From positions 1 to 64,000 of the forward strand of contig UCBZ01000050.1 in NCBI GenBank assembly GCA_900470775.1: a DNA stretch of 64,000 bases, read 5' to 3'. The translations under genes and the position numbers were made by a program. Below are positions 34,147 to 42,924 of this stretch, piece by piece. This DNA is from Hyphomicrobiales bacterium (GTDB lineage: Bacteria; Pseudomonadota; Alphaproteobacteria; Rhizobiales; Beijerinckiaceae). The notes beneath the pieces were generated by a model that was not told the origin of the DNA, did not search any database, and saw nothing but the letters and a program-made list of their open reading frames with translations. How positions within the stretch are numbered: position 1 is the stretch's first letter; each line of letters starts with the position of its first letter.

Positions 34147-35733
34147 TCAGTGGCCTCCCCCGCCGCCCGGCGCCGCTGCCGGGGGCTTGCGCATGAACAG
34201 CGCCAGCAGCACCAGACTGCCGAAGATGCAGGTCAGGCCGAGGAAGACATCGCCGAAGGCCATGATCAGCGCCTGCTTGTGGGCACGCTGGTTGATCAGG
34301 GCCAACGCCATCTGCTGCGCCGCATCGCCATAGTCGATGAAGCGCTGCATCGTCTGCGCGATCGCCTCCTCTGCCACCTGTCGGCCGGCCGCGACGCTCT
34401 CATGCAGCCGCGTGATATGCAGGTCGGTGCGCGTGTTCAAAAGCGTGTTGATCAGCGCCAGGCCGACCGCGCCGCCGAGATTGCGCGTCAGGTTGTAGAG
34501 ACCGGACGCGTTCTTGAGCTGCGCCGGCGGCAGCGTCCCGAGCGCCAGATTGTTGATCGGCACCATGCACAGCATCAGCGAGACGCCGCGCAGAATCTGC
34601 GGAATCAGCAGCTCGTGGAAATCCCAGTCGGCGGTGATCGCGGTCGCGATATAGGTGCCGAGCGCGAAACCGCCGAAGCCGATCATCATCTGCACGCGCG
34701 GATCGATCTTCTGCGAGAGCTTGCCGGCGATCGGCGCCGTCAGGAACATGCACAGCCCGGTGACGAACATCGTCTCGCCGATCTGCAGCGCGTCATAGCC
34801 GCGGATGCGCCCGAGATAGACCGGGTAGAGATAGGTCAGGCCATAGAGGCCGATGCCCATGCAGAAGGAGAACAGCGAGCCGAAGGCGAAGTTGCGGTCC
34901 CGGAAGGCGTAGAGATCCACCAGCGGATCGTCCCGCGTCAGCGCCCGCCAGAAGAACAGCACGGACCCCGCGAGCATCACGCCGGTGAAGAACACGATCT
35001 CATGGCTTTCGAACCAGTCGAGCCGCGTCCCCTCCTCGAGCACATATTCGAGGCTGCCGAGGAAGCCCGCCATGCCGATGAGCCCGAGCCAGTCGAAGCG
35101 CTTCAAAAGCCCCGCCTGCGGCTTGTCGAAATCGATCAGCGTCCAGGCCGCGATCGAGACGCAGATGCCGGGCACAACGTTGACGAGGAAGAGCCAGTGC
35201 CAGGAGAAGGCGCTGCTGAGATAACCGCCGACGGTGGGGCCGATGGTGGGCGCCAGCGTCGCCACGAGGCCGATCAGCGGCGAGACGATCGGGCGCTTCG
35301 AGGCCGGGAAGATGGTGAAGGCCGCGGCGAAGACACCGGGGATCATGCCGCCGCCGATGAAGCCCTGGACGGCACGCCACAGGATCATCTCGTTGATCGA
35401 GGACGACATTGCGCAGAGCACGCTGGCGATGGTGAAGCCGGCCGCCGCCATCGAGAAGAAGACGCGCGTCGACAGCGCCCGGCTGAGATAACCCGACAGC
35501 GGAATCATGATCACTTCCGCGATCAGATAGGCGGTCTGGACCCAGGCGATCTCGTCGGACGAAGCCGAGAGGCCGGCCTGGATCTCGGCGAGCGAGGCCG
35601 AAACGATCTGGATGTCCAGGATCGCCATGAACATGCCGAAGATCATCGCGATGAAGGCGAAGATCCGGCGCAGCGGAATGGCGTCGTCGACTGGGGGAGC
35701 GCCAGCCGGGCTGGTCAGGGTCGCGGTGGCCAT
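34147..35733 (-). CDS. emrB: DHA2-family MFS multidrug transporter (EmrB-like)
   Basis: This encodes 528 residues with about 14 membrane spans, the DHA2 layout. Motifs include FGMFMAILDIQIVSASLAEI, WVQTAYLIAEVIMIPLSGYLSR (motif A region), GGGMIPGVFAAAFTIFP, GPTVGGYLSSAFSWHWLFLVN (motif C) and the terminal ALMRKPPAAAPGG-like tail. It exports hydrophobic compounds using the proton gradient through the membrane-fusion protein encoded upstream at 35894. A 160-base gap with a palindromic repeat separates the two, but the arrangement still suggests one operon. Confidence 0.92.
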   Translation of the reverse strand: MATATLTSPAGAPPVDDAIPLRRIFAFIAMIFGMFMAILDIQIVSASLAEIQAGLSASSDEIAWVQTAYLIAEVIMIPLSGYLSRALSTRVFFSMAAAGFTIASVLCAMSSSINEMILWRAVQGFIGGGMIPGVFAAAFTIFPASKRPIVSPLIGLVATLAPTIGPTVGGYLSSAFSWHWLFLVNVVPGICVSIAAWTLIDFDKPQAGLLKRFDWLGLIGMAGFLGSLEYVLEEGTRLDWFESHEIVFFTGVMLAGSVLFFWRALTRDDPLVDLYAFRDRNFAFGSLFSFCMGIGLYGLTYLYPVYLGRIRGYDALQIGETMFVTGLCMFLTAPIAGKLSQKIDPRVQMMIGFGGFALGTYIATAITADWDFHELLIPQILRGVSLMLCMVPINNLALGTLPPAQLKNASGLYNLTRNLGGAVGLALINTLLNTRTDLHITRLHESVAAGRQVAEEAIAQTMQRFIDYGDAAQQMALALINQRAHKQALIMAFGDVFLGLTCIFGSLVLLALFMRKPPAAAPGGGGGH

Positions 35734-35763
35734 GACGGCCTGCCTTTCCTATGCAACCTCTTG

Positions 35764-35873
35764 GTCATCCCGGACAAGCCGCGAAGCGGCGCTGATCCGG
35801 GATCCATGCCTGAGCATGGGCCGGTGAGGTTCAGGCATGGATCCCGGGTCTCCCTTCGGTCGCCCGGGATGAC
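35764..35873. repeat. Palindromic intergenic repeat (REP/BIME-like), element 1
   Basis: The element begins GTCATCCCGG and ends CCGGGATGAC, and inside it GGGATCCATGCCTGA (35799-35813) pairs perfectly with TCAGGCATGGATCCC (35831-35845). It fills the gap between emrA and emrB. Such GTCATCCCGG-type palindromes occur in many copies between genes in Rhizobiales. Transcribed, it would fold into a long hairpin able to set different mRNA levels for the two pump genes. Confidence 0.75.
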
Positions 35874-35893
35874 GGTTGCGGTTGCTAGGCCCG

Positions 35894-37081
35894 TCAGCGC
35901 TGGCCCGCAGGCCGCGGATCGATCTTCACCACCACCGACATGCCCGGCCGCAGCACATGGCGCGCGGCCGCCTCGGGCGCGAGCGCGATGCGCACCGGCA
36001 CGCGCTGGACGATCTTGGTGAAGTTGCCGGTCGCGTTGTCGGGCGGCAGCAGGGTGAAGACCGAGCCGGTACCGCCACTGATGCCGCTGACCTTGCCCTC
36101 GAAGACCTGGCCGGGCAGCGCATCGACGGTGATCGTCGCGCGGTCGCCGATCTTGAGCGGGCCGACCTGCGTCTCCTTGAAGTTCGCATCGACATAGACC
36201 TGGTCGAGCGGCACGATCGACATCAGCCGCTTGCCGGCGCTGACGAGATCGCCAAGCTGGACATTGGTGTTGGCGATGAGCCCGTCGATCGGAGCCGCGA
36301 CCCTGGTGAAGGTCAGGTCGCGCTCGGCCTTCTGCTCGGCGACCTTGAGTTCGTCGGCCTGCCGGGCCGCCTCGACGCGCTGCGCCTTCAACACCTCGAT
36401 ATTGGCCTTTGCCGCCGAGACGCCGGCTTCGGCGCTGCCCAAAGCGGCCCTGGCCTGATCGCGGGCAGCGGTCGCAGCATCCAGCGTCGCCTGCGAGCCA
36501 TAGGACTTGGCGGCGAGGCTGTTGGCCCGCTCGAAATCGGCGACGGTACGGGTCACGCCGGCCTGGGCCGAGACCTGCTGCGCCTGCGCCTGCTCGAGGC
36601 TGGCGCGCCCTGCCTCGATCTGGCTGTCGATGCGCGAGAGCGTCGCGGCAGCCGTCGCGCTCCTGGCGCGCGCACTGTCCAGCGCGATGCGCCAGTCGCC
36701 GTCGTCGAGCGCGACCAGCGGCTGGCCGGCCTTGACCTGCTGGTTCTGCAGAACGGAGACAGAGGCGATGTTGGCGGAGAGCTTGGCCGAGATCGTCGCC
36801 ATCTCGGCGCCGACATAGGCGTCGTCGGTCGACACGATGAAGCGGCCGTTGAACCACCAGTCCGAGCCGAACCAGAGACCTGCTCCGATCGCGGCCGTTC
36901 CCAGCAGCATCAGGCCAGCGCGGCGCAGCCTCTTGCTCTTGGGCGGGGCTGCCGCGGGAGCGCCCGCAGCCTCGCTCGGCCTCGCCTCGGTGCGCCGCGC
37001 TTCCGCAGGCGCCTTGTCGAGGGCGGGATCGACCAGCTGCAGCCTGTCGCGGCGCTGGTGAGTGATGATCTCGGCAGCCAT
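35894..37081 (-). CDS. emrA: HlyD/EmrA-family membrane fusion protein
   Basis: This encodes 395 residues: a cytoplasmic Ala/Pro-rich head (1-52), one membrane span (about 53-72, RAGLMLLGTAAIGAGLWFG), then FIVSTDDAYVGAEMATISAK (first barrel/lipoyl half), a long coiled-coil hairpin (about 130-230, Ala/Gln/Arg-rich), the second lipoyl half FTRVAAPIDGLIANTNVQLGD and a beta-barrel with VYVDANFKETQVGPLKIGD. It links the EmrB-like pump to an outer-membrane channel. ATG 37081 is used; longer frames cross the operators of the divergent tetR. No outer-membrane factor gene is nearby. Confidence 0.9.
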   Translation of the reverse strand: MAAEIITHQRRDRLQLVDPALDKAPAEARRTEARPSEAAGAPAAAPPKSKRLRRAGLMLLGTAAIGAGLWFGSDWWFNGRFIVSTDDAYVGAEMATISAKLSANIASVSVLQNQQVKAGQPLVALDDGDWRIALDSARARSATAAATLSRIDSQIEAGRASLEQAQAQQVSAQAGVTRTVADFERANSLAAKSYGSQATLDAATAARDQARAALGSAEAGVSAAKANIEVLKAQRVEAARQADELKVAEQKAERDLTFTRVAAPIDGLIANTNVQLGDLVSAGKRLMSIVPLDQVYVDANFKETQVGPLKIGDRATITVDALPGQVFEGKVSGISGGTGSVFTLLPPDNATGNFTKIVQRVPVRIALAPEAAARHVLRPGMSVVVKIDPRPAGQR

Positions 37082-37104
37082 GGCTTCGTCCCGGAGAAAA
37101 CAAT

Positions 37105-37122
37105 TCGAACCAGCCGGTTCGA
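37105..37122. promoter_or_regulatory. TetR operator copy 1 (emrA side)
   Basis: TCGAACC-AGCC-GGTTCGA, a perfect 7-base inverted repeat with 4-base spacer, lies 23 bases upstream of the emrA start. An identical pair of arms recurs at 37166-37183 on the tetR side. Confidence 0.8.
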
Positions 37123-37165
37123 TATGACTTGAAATAGCGTGAGCCTTCGCGCATATCAAGTCATA

Positions 37166-37183
37166 TCGAACCGATTGGTTCGA
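37166..37183. promoter_or_regulatory. TetR operator copy 2 (tetR side)
   Basis: TCGAACC-GATT-GGTTCGA has the same arms and spacing as copy 1. The flanks extend the symmetry: GGTTCGATATGACTTGA at 37116-37132 is the reverse complement of the sequence at 37156-37172. The whole block is thus one large inverted repeat centred near 37144, fitting control of both divergent promoters by the TetR protein. Confidence 0.8.
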
Positions 37184-37223
37184 TTCTTTTTGCATGGCAG
37201 CCACACGCTGCCGGGTGGGGGCG

Positions 37224-37880
37224 ATGACCAAGACTGCCGAGGCGAAACGCAAATCGGGCCCGCGCAATCGCCGCGTCGCCGGCATGGACCCCGACAAGCG
37301 CCGCCAGATTCTCGACGGCGCGCACGCCGTGTTCAATGCGCAGGGCTTCGATGCGGCCAGCATGAGCGAGATCGCCGCCGCTGCGGGCGTCTCCAAGGGC
37401 ACGCTCTATGTCTATTTTGCCGACAAGGAGCATCTCTTCGTCGCGTTGATCGAACGCGAGCGCGAGGCTCAGAAGATCGGCGTCTTCGAGACGCTCAACG
37501 AAGACACCAACCTGGCCCATGCGCTTGCGCATTTCGGCGAGGCGCTGATGCGCCTGCTGGCCGGCGACTTTGCGGTCAGCGCGCATCGCATCGTCATCGG
37601 CGTGGCCGAGCGGATGCCCGATCTCGGCCGCGAATTCTACGAGCGCGGTCCCCAGCAGGGAGCCCATCGCCTCGCCGATTTCCTGGCCGCCAAGGTCGAG
37701 CAGGGGCTGCTGGCGATCGACGACACCTATCTCGCCGCCGTGCAGTTTCTCGATCTTTCGCAGTCGACCATGCTGCGGCCGCGCCTGTTCAACGCCAAGC
37801 GCGAGCCACCCTCGGAAGACGAGATCCGGCGTGTCGTCGCCTCCGCGGTCGAGATGTTCCTGGCGCGCTATGGCACGTAG
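37224..37880 (+). CDS. TetR-family repressor of the EmrAB-type pump
   Basis: This encodes 218 residues. The HTH is at about 25-70 (QILDGAHAVFNAQGFDAASMSEIAAAAGVSKGTLYVYFADKEHLF, read in order). The C-terminal ligand domain resembles the AcrR-like group (FGEALMRLLAGDFAVSAHRI and a DLGREFYERGP segment). GGGTGGGGG precedes ATG 37224; an in-frame start ten codons earlier is possible. The divergent orientation and twin operators identify it as local regulator of emrAB, released by a pump substrate. Confidence 0.88.
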   Translation: MTKTAEAKRKSGPRNRRVAGMDPDKRRQILDGAHAVFNAQGFDAASMSEIAAAAGVSKGTLYVYFADKEHLFVALIEREREAQKIGVFETLNEDTNLAHALAHFGEALMRLLAGDFAVSAHRIVIGVAERMPDLGREFYERGPQQGAHRLADFLAAKVEQGLLAIDDTYLAAVQFLDLSQSTMLRPRLFNAKREPPSEDEIRRVVASAVEMFLARYGT

Positions 37881-37907
37881 GCGCTGCGCGACAAATCCTG
37901 AGCGCGT

Positions 37908-38840
37908 TCAGGCCAGGCTCTTGGCCCTGATCCGCTCGCGATGCGCGGTGTAGAGCCCGGACGCCGCAATGATGACGGCACCGACCAGGGTCCAGATGTC
38001 GGGCAGCACCGTGAACAGCAGATAGCCGAACGCCGAGGCCCATAGCAGCTGCAGATAGGAGAATGGCGCCAAGAGCGAGGCGTCGGCATAGCGGAACGCC
38101 GTCACCAAAAGCCAGTGTCCGACCGTCGATGACACGCCGATGAAGAGCCCCATCAGCAGGAACTCCGAGGTCAGCGGCTGCCAGACGAAGGGTACGAACA
38201 GGCTGACGATGGCAAAGCCGATCATCGCCGAATAGGTCAGCGTGGTCAGGGGTGTCTCGGTCCGGCTCATCATCCGGGTGATGATCATCGCAAAGGCCCA
38301 GGACAGGGCAGACGCCACCGGCAGGAGCGAGGCAAGCTGGAAGCCGCTGCCACCGGGCCGCACCACGATCAGCACGCCGATGAGGCCGATCAGGGTCGCG
38401 GTCCAGCGCCGCCAGCCGATCGTCTCGCCCAGCATCGGGATCGACAGGGCCGTGACGAAGAGCGGCGCCACGAAGCTCGATGCCGTAGCATCGGCGATCG
38501 GCAGGTATTGCAGCCCCCCGACGAACAGGATCGACGACACGGTCACGCCGACGCCGCGCAGGAATTGCAGGGCGGGCCGCTTCGTCCGCAGCCGGCCGCG
38601 TCCGCCGGCGCGCCAGACCAGCGCCAGCATGATCAGCATGAAGGTGCCGTAGCGCAGCCAGATCACCTGCAGCGTCGACATCTCCGCCGTCAGCAGCTTG
38701 GACACCGCATCCGCCGAGGTGAAGAAAACCCCCGTCACCAGCACCAGGCCGATGCCGCGCAGCGGCGCGTCACGGCGCAGCGGCAGCGCATCGCCCCCCT
38801 TCGGCAAGGGCGTCGGTTCGGGATGCGGGACGTTTGGCAA
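37908..38840 (-). CDS. EamA-family (DMT) transporter
   Basis: This encodes 310 residues with ten predicted membrane spans in two five-span EamA repeats (LVLVTGVFFTSADAVSKLL..., PVASALSWAFAMIITRMM...). Typical signatures are ATASSFVAPLFVTALSIPML and LGETIGWRRWTATLIGLIGVLIVVRPG. Members export or import metabolites such as amino acids; no substrate can be assigned. The start is uncertain: the first usable codon is TTG 38840 without a clear ribosome site, and the frame stays open further upstream without an ATG or GTG. Confidence 0.85.
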   Translation of the reverse strand: MPNVPHPEPTPLPKGGDALPLRRDAPLRGIGLVLVTGVFFTSADAVSKLLTAEMSTLQVIWLRYGTFMLIMLALVWRAGGRGRLRTKRPALQFLRGVGVTVSSILFVGGLQYLPIADATASSFVAPLFVTALSIPMLGETIGWRRWTATLIGLIGVLIVVRPGGSGFQLASLLPVASALSWAFAMIITRMMSRTETPLTTLTYSAMIGFAIVSLFVPFVWQPLTSEFLLMGLFIGVSSTVGHWLLVTAFRYADASLLAPFSYLQLLWASAFGYLLFTVLPDIWTLVGAVIIAASGLYTAHRERIRAKSLA

Positions 38841-39009
38841 GGAAGCGGCGTTTCCGGAAGGCTTGGGCGTCGAGTCTTGGGGCGCGTCGACTTGAGCCGT
38901 GACACTAGTCGATTTCGCCGGACTTCGTCGCGCAAAGAACGAAAGCCCTGCATGCGCACGGGCGCCCCCAGCTCGGATGCCGCCAAAGACAAGGTCAGCC
39001 CGCGAAACG

Positions 39010-39034
39010 AAAAAGGCGGGCTTCGCAGCCCGCC
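39010..39034 (-). terminator. Rho-independent terminator of asd
   Basis: GGCGGGCT (39015-39022) and AGCCCGCC (39027-39034) pair round TCGC. On the minus strand the stem is followed by TTTTTCG. It lies 30 bases after the asd stop codon. Confidence 0.8.
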
Positions 39035-39064
39035 TCGTTCAACTCACGCCGGTGAAGCCAGCCG

Positions 39065-40099
39065 TCAGGCCGCCTTCTGGCGCGGCTGGATCAGCTTGCG
39101 GTTGATCAGCACCTCGGCGATCTGCACCGCGTTCAGCGCCGCGCCCTTGCGCAGATTGTCGGAGACGCACCAGAAGGCGAGCCCGTTCTCGACGGTGGCG
39201 TCCTCGCGGATGCGCGAGATGTAGGTCGCGTCCTCGCCGGCCGCTTCATGCGGGGTGATGTAGCCACCGGGCTCGTGCTTATCGATGACGAGGATGCCAG
39301 GTGCCGCGCGCAGAACCTCGCGCGCCTCGTCGGCCGTGACGGGCTTCTCGCACTCGATGTTGACGCTCTCGGAATGGCCGATGAACACCGGCACGCGCAC
39401 GCAGGTCGCGGTCAACTTGATCTTCGGATCGAGGATCTTCTTGGTCTCCGCCATCATCTTCCACTCTTCCTTGGTGAAGCCGTCCTCCATGAAGACGTCG
39501 ATCTGCGGAATGAGGTTGAAGGAGATGCGGGCGGGGAACTTCTTGGTCACAACCTCGCCAGCCGAGAACACGGCGCGCGTCTGGTTGAAGAGCTCGTCCA
39601 TGCCCTCCTTGCCGGCGCCGGAAACCGACTGATAGGTCGAGACCACGACGCGCTTGACGACATACTTGTCATGCAGCGGCTTCAGCGCGACGACGAGCTG
39701 CGCGGTCGAGCAGTTCGGATTGGCGATGATGTTCATCTTGGTAAAGCCGGCCACAGCCGCCGCATTCACCTCCGGCACGACCAGCGGCACGTCCGGATGC
39801 ATGCGCCAGGCCGAGGAGTTGTCGATCACGACGCAGCCCTGCTGGCCGATCTTGGGCGACCACGCCTTCGAGATCTCGCCGCCAGCCGACATCAGGCAGA
39901 TATCGGTGTCGGAGAAGTCGTAATGCTCCAGCGACTTGCACTTCAGCGTCCTGTCGCCGAACGAGACCTCGGTCCCGATCGAACGCGAAGAGGCGAGAGC
40001 CACGACCTCGCTGACCGGGAAGGCCCGCTCGGCCAGGATGTCCAGCATCTCGCGGCCCACATTGCCAGTGGCGCCAACGATCGCGACCTTGAAGCTCAT
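39065..40099 (-). CDS. asd: Aspartate-semialdehyde dehydrogenase
   Basis: This encodes 344 residues. The NADP-binding start is FKVAIVGATGNVGREMLDIL, the catalytic Cys130 is in IANPNCSTAQ, and later come STYQSVSGAGKEGMDELFNQ and RVPVFIGHSESVNIECEKP with the active-site His. It reduces aspartyl phosphate to aspartate semialdehyde, the branch point to lysine, diaminopimelate, methionine and threonine. ATG 40099 with AAGGAA upstream is chosen over a start 21 codons earlier. The gene stands alone with its own terminator. Confidence 0.96.
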   Translation of the reverse strand: MSFKVAIVGATGNVGREMLDILAERAFPVSEVVALASSRSIGTEVSFGDRTLKCKSLEHYDFSDTDICLMSAGGEISKAWSPKIGQQGCVVIDNSSAWRMHPDVPLVVPEVNAAAVAGFTKMNIIANPNCSTAQLVVALKPLHDKYVVKRVVVSTYQSVSGAGKEGMDELFNQTRAVFSAGEVVTKKFPARISFNLIPQIDVFMEDGFTKEEWKMMAETKKILDPKIKLTATCVRVPVFIGHSESVNIECEKPVTADEAREVLRAAPGILVIDKHEPGGYITPHEAAGEDATYISRIREDATVENGLAFWCVSDNLRKGAALNAVQIAEVLINRKLIQPRQKAA

Positions 40100-40162
40100 G
40101 ATGAAATTCCTTTTGGTGAAACCGGTTTTGGTCTCCCCCTGGGCACCGTCCGCCTCACTCAT

Positions 40163-40596
40163 CGGGGCGGGTTCGGCGTAATGCCCCCGCCGGGGGGGAG
40201 GGGCCCGGAACCGAGGCGAAATTCAGCGCGGCGTACCGGTGGTCCCGGTCGCCGGTTTGGTCGTGCGTTTCGTCGTGAGACGGACAGTCACAGGGCCAAT
40301 CCCGAAAGGCTGAAGCTTCGCGGCGCCATCCAGGGCGCTCGGCCCTGCATGACACATCGCTGTGAGAACACCGTAGACGGCGAAAAGTCAATTGCCCCCT
40401 GCTCCGGCGCATGTCCCGGCCGCCGCATGTCTCGCGCAGCCAGCGGCCATTAACCCTGCTTCTTGACCACCCGTTCACGCTGCATCGCGATTCCCCGGCC
40501 GCGGTAACCCGCCGCTGACTCACCCGCCGTCACCGTGCACGCGGGTGAGGACGAACGCGCCGCTCGGACGCAGCGCGGGAACACGGGTTCGGGGTC
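40163..40596. other. Intergenic region upstream of asd and the membrane protein pair
   Basis: These 430 bases separate divergent genes and should hold both promoters. No ORF with coding-like composition and no strong hairpin with a T-run was found. There are GC-rich runs near 40180-40200. Confidence 0.4.
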
Positions 40597-41676
40597 GTGT
40601 CAGGTCATATCGCATCGCTTCTGCTCGACCGGGTCAGGCTGTCCTGGCCTATCCTGCGGGATATCCGGCCAGGGTTGGGCCAGGCATGGGCGCGGCTCGC
40701 CAGGGTCGATCTCGCCACCGCACTGATCCGCTTTGCCGACGGCATCGAGACCGGCTTCGGCTATCTCTGGCGCGGACTTTCCGGCCTGCGCCATCTGCGC
40801 GTCCTCCTGCTGATACCTGGTTTTCGCCTCACCAGCGGCCTGATCTGGCGCAGCGTCGCGGCCGCGACCGGCATCGGCCTGACGGCCGCGCTCGTCACCG
40901 CCCTGTCTTCCGGGAGCGAGGTGAGGATCGCGAGCCTGACCCTGCCGATCGAGCAGGACACGCGCCCGGTTCGCGATGTCCGCCAGGAGCCGCGCCCAAG
41001 CCCGGGCAGCCGCGAGAACTGGATCCCCATCACCAGGCCGATCCCGATGTTCGGGCTGGAATCGCCCGAGCTCGACCGCGGCTCGGCCGTTCTGGAGGCC
41101 CGCCGCAGCCAGGACGGCTCGCAGCGCGAGGACGTGCTGAGCTTCTCGGCCTTCATTGAGCCGAAGCCGCATCTGCTGCTGCGCCTGAGCGTGGAGCATG
41201 GGCGCGCCGACCTGTCCCAGCCCTTCATCATCGCGCTGGTGCGCGACGCCGCTTCGCGCGCCATGTCGGTCCAGCGCAGCGGCACGCCGACCGCGATCCA
41301 GACCCGCTTCGGCCCCGTCGAGACCGCCGATGCGACGCTGAGCGATGGCGATGTCAGCCGCGCCTGCATCGCCTTCCGCATGGATTCGGGCACCCTGCCG
41401 CTGTCGATGAGCGGCTGGTGGTGCGGCGGCGCCAAGCCGGCCGACCGGCAGCAGCTGGTCTGCCTGATCGACCGGATCGACCTGCTCAATGCCGGCGACG
41501 ACAAGGCTCTGCGCCTGGCCTTCTCCCGCACCGAACTCAGCCGGCAGCCGGCCTGCGCGCCGCCTCGCCTCTCTTCGACCGGCCGCAAGGCCTCATGGCT
41601 CGACGCCGACGCCACGGCCCCCGCTTTGCGCACCAAGAGCGCAACGGCCGAGGGCAAGCCGACTCCCCGGCGCTGA
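40597..41676 (+). CDS. Membrane-anchored protein of unknown function (pair member A)
   Basis: This encodes 359 residues from GTG 40597. One membrane span lies at about 86-106 (SVAAATGIGLTAALVTALSS), preceded by an amphipathic region and followed by a mostly beta, probably periplasmic domain with SFSAFIEPKPHLLLRL. A C-terminal block, RFGPVET...CIAFR...SGWWCGG...LVCLIDRIDL, has three cysteines and recurs in the next gene (RFGRFTG...CIIFR...GGYYCAAG...LACMIDKLRI). The two are therefore distant paralogues. No known domain is recognised. The start is uncertain because the same frame stays open upstream. Confidence 0.7.
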   Translation: MSGHIASLLLDRVRLSWPILRDIRPGLGQAWARLARVDLATALIRFADGIETGFGYLWRGLSGLRHLRVLLLIPGFRLTSGLIWRSVAAATGIGLTAALVTALSSGSEVRIASLTLPIEQDTRPVRDVRQEPRPSPGSRENWIPITRPIPMFGLESPELDRGSAVLEARRSQDGSQREDVLSFSAFIEPKPHLLLRLSVEHGRADLSQPFIIALVRDAASRAMSVQRSGTPTAIQTRFGPVETADATLSDGDVSRACIAFRMDSGTLPLSMSGWWCGGAKPADRQQLVCLIDRIDLLNAGDDKALRLAFSRTELSRQPACAPPRLSSTGRKASWLDADATAPALRTKSATAEGKPTPRR

Positions 41677-41693
41677 CGGCAGGGAGAGGCTCG

Positions 41694-42488
41694 ATGTCCG
41701 ACCCACGCTCCCAGACCATCTCCGCATTGGGCGCCACCGGCCGCGTCGCGATGGGGACCGCGCGCTTCCTCTTTCTGGCGCTGGGCGCCGGCGCCTTCCT
41801 CGCCGTCCTGCTCGTCGGCTGGTGGATTTCGGGCTTCGTCCCGACGATCAGCCATGGCACCCCGGCCTTTACCTGGATGCCCGAGCAACTCGCCATGACC
41901 AAGGCGACCACGGTCACTGCAACCAGCCCCTTCCGCGGGCGCGAGCAGGGCCTGCAATTCGGCGGCCCCGGCACGGACGGGCCCTTCGCGGCGATGATCC
42001 TGGCCGAGCCCAGCGACAGCGCCGTGCCCTTCACACTGGCCACGCCGGTATTCTGGCAGTTCGCGCCCTTGCGCGTGCTTGCCCCGCGCGTCGGCGGTCC
42101 GCACTACACCATGACGACCCGCTTCGGACGCTTCACCGGCCGCGACATCTATTATCGCGAGAGCGACGGCCGGACGCGCACCTGCATCATCTTCCGCAAT
42201 GGCTTCGAGACCGCCGCATTCGCGCTCGGCGGATATTATTGCGCCGCCGGAGCACAGAGCGCCGATGCCGGCCCCCTAGCCTGCATGATCGACAAGCTGC
42301 GGATCGAGCCCGGCAAGACCCCATCGCCGGCAGTCGCCTATCTCGCCGCCCGCGCCGGCAACGCGCCGCAATGCGCCAATACGACCTTCTACCAGCCCGG
42401 CACGCGACAGGTCGTCCGCGACCGCAATGGCGGCGTGGTTCGGATGAGGGGCGACACCGGCGAGGCCTTTCCGCTCTGGGCCCGCTGA
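41694..42488 (+). CDS. Membrane-anchored protein of unknown function (pair member B)
   Basis: This encodes 264 residues. One span lies at about 23-46 (ARFLFLALGAGAFLAVLLVG then WWISGFVP), followed by a periplasmic beta-rich domain. It shares with member A the order RFG, C-I-x-F-R, aromatic-Cys-x-x-Gly and L-x-C-x-I-D, so three cysteines are conserved. AGGGAGAGG precedes ATG 41694, 17 bases after the stop of A, indicating one operon. The pairing of two related single-pass proteins suggests a heteromeric envelope complex; the function is unknown. Confidence 0.72.
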   Translation: MSDPRSQTISALGATGRVAMGTARFLFLALGAGAFLAVLLVGWWISGFVPTISHGTPAFTWMPEQLAMTKATTVTATSPFRGREQGLQFGGPGTDGPFAAMILAEPSDSAVPFTLATPVFWQFAPLRVLAPRVGGPHYTMTTRFGRFTGRDIYYRESDGRTRTCIIFRNGFETAAFALGGYYCAAGAQSADAGPLACMIDKLRIEPGKTPSPAVAYLAARAGNAPQCANTTFYQPGTRQVVRDRNGGVVRMRGDTGEAFPLWAR

Positions 42489-42588
42489 CACGGCGCTGAT
42501 AAGTTCATTAACTACGCTGGGCTATCTTCCCGTCGGATCGTTTCAGCCCCACATTCGTGATCAGACCATCATTGTCCCGGAGCCCATC

Positions 42589-42894
42589 ATGTCCTCGTTC
42601 AAGCGTCTTGCAGCCGTTCTTGCCCTGTCGGTCGCGGCGTCGACCGTGATGGTCGCGATGGCGGAGGCGCAGAGCCGCCGCGGCCCGCTGCGGATCACCG
42701 TCCAGAAGCGCAGCTATTTCGATCTCGGCAACGTCGTCCCGGTCGGCTCGATGAACCGTTATGCCAGCCAGCATTTCGCCGCCGCCCCGGCCTATGCCAG
42801 CTTCGGCGGCTTCTATGGCGAGGACACCTTGCCCGGACGCATCGGCGCGGGCGCCAATCCCTTCGCCAACACCTTCGAGACCCCGCGCTTCTGA
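42589..42894 (+). CDS. Small exported protein of unknown function
   Basis: This encodes 101 residues. The signal peptide is about 1-28 (FKRLAAVLALSVAASTVMVA then MAEAQ). The mature 73 residues contain GPLRITVQKRSYFDLGNVVP and VGSMNRYASQHFAA, and end in GANPFANTFETPRF, with no cysteine. I recall similar short Rhizobiales exported proteins with R.YLDPGTVVPVGS-like segments, function unknown. It lies 100 bases downstream of the membrane-protein pair on the same strand and just before a palindromic repeat. Confidence 0.7.
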   Translation: MSSFKRLAAVLALSVAASTVMVAMAEAQSRRGPLRITVQKRSYFDLGNVVPVGSMNRYASQHFAAAPAYASFGGFYGEDTLPGRIGAGANPFANTFETPRF

Positions 42895-42924
42895 AGCGCG
42901 TGATCGCCAACGGCCGAGCGCCAA

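Noticed and set aside
34057..36021. Plus-strand ORF of 654 codons
   Set aside because: It is antisense to emrB and emrA; charged low-complexity composition typical of high-GC shadows.
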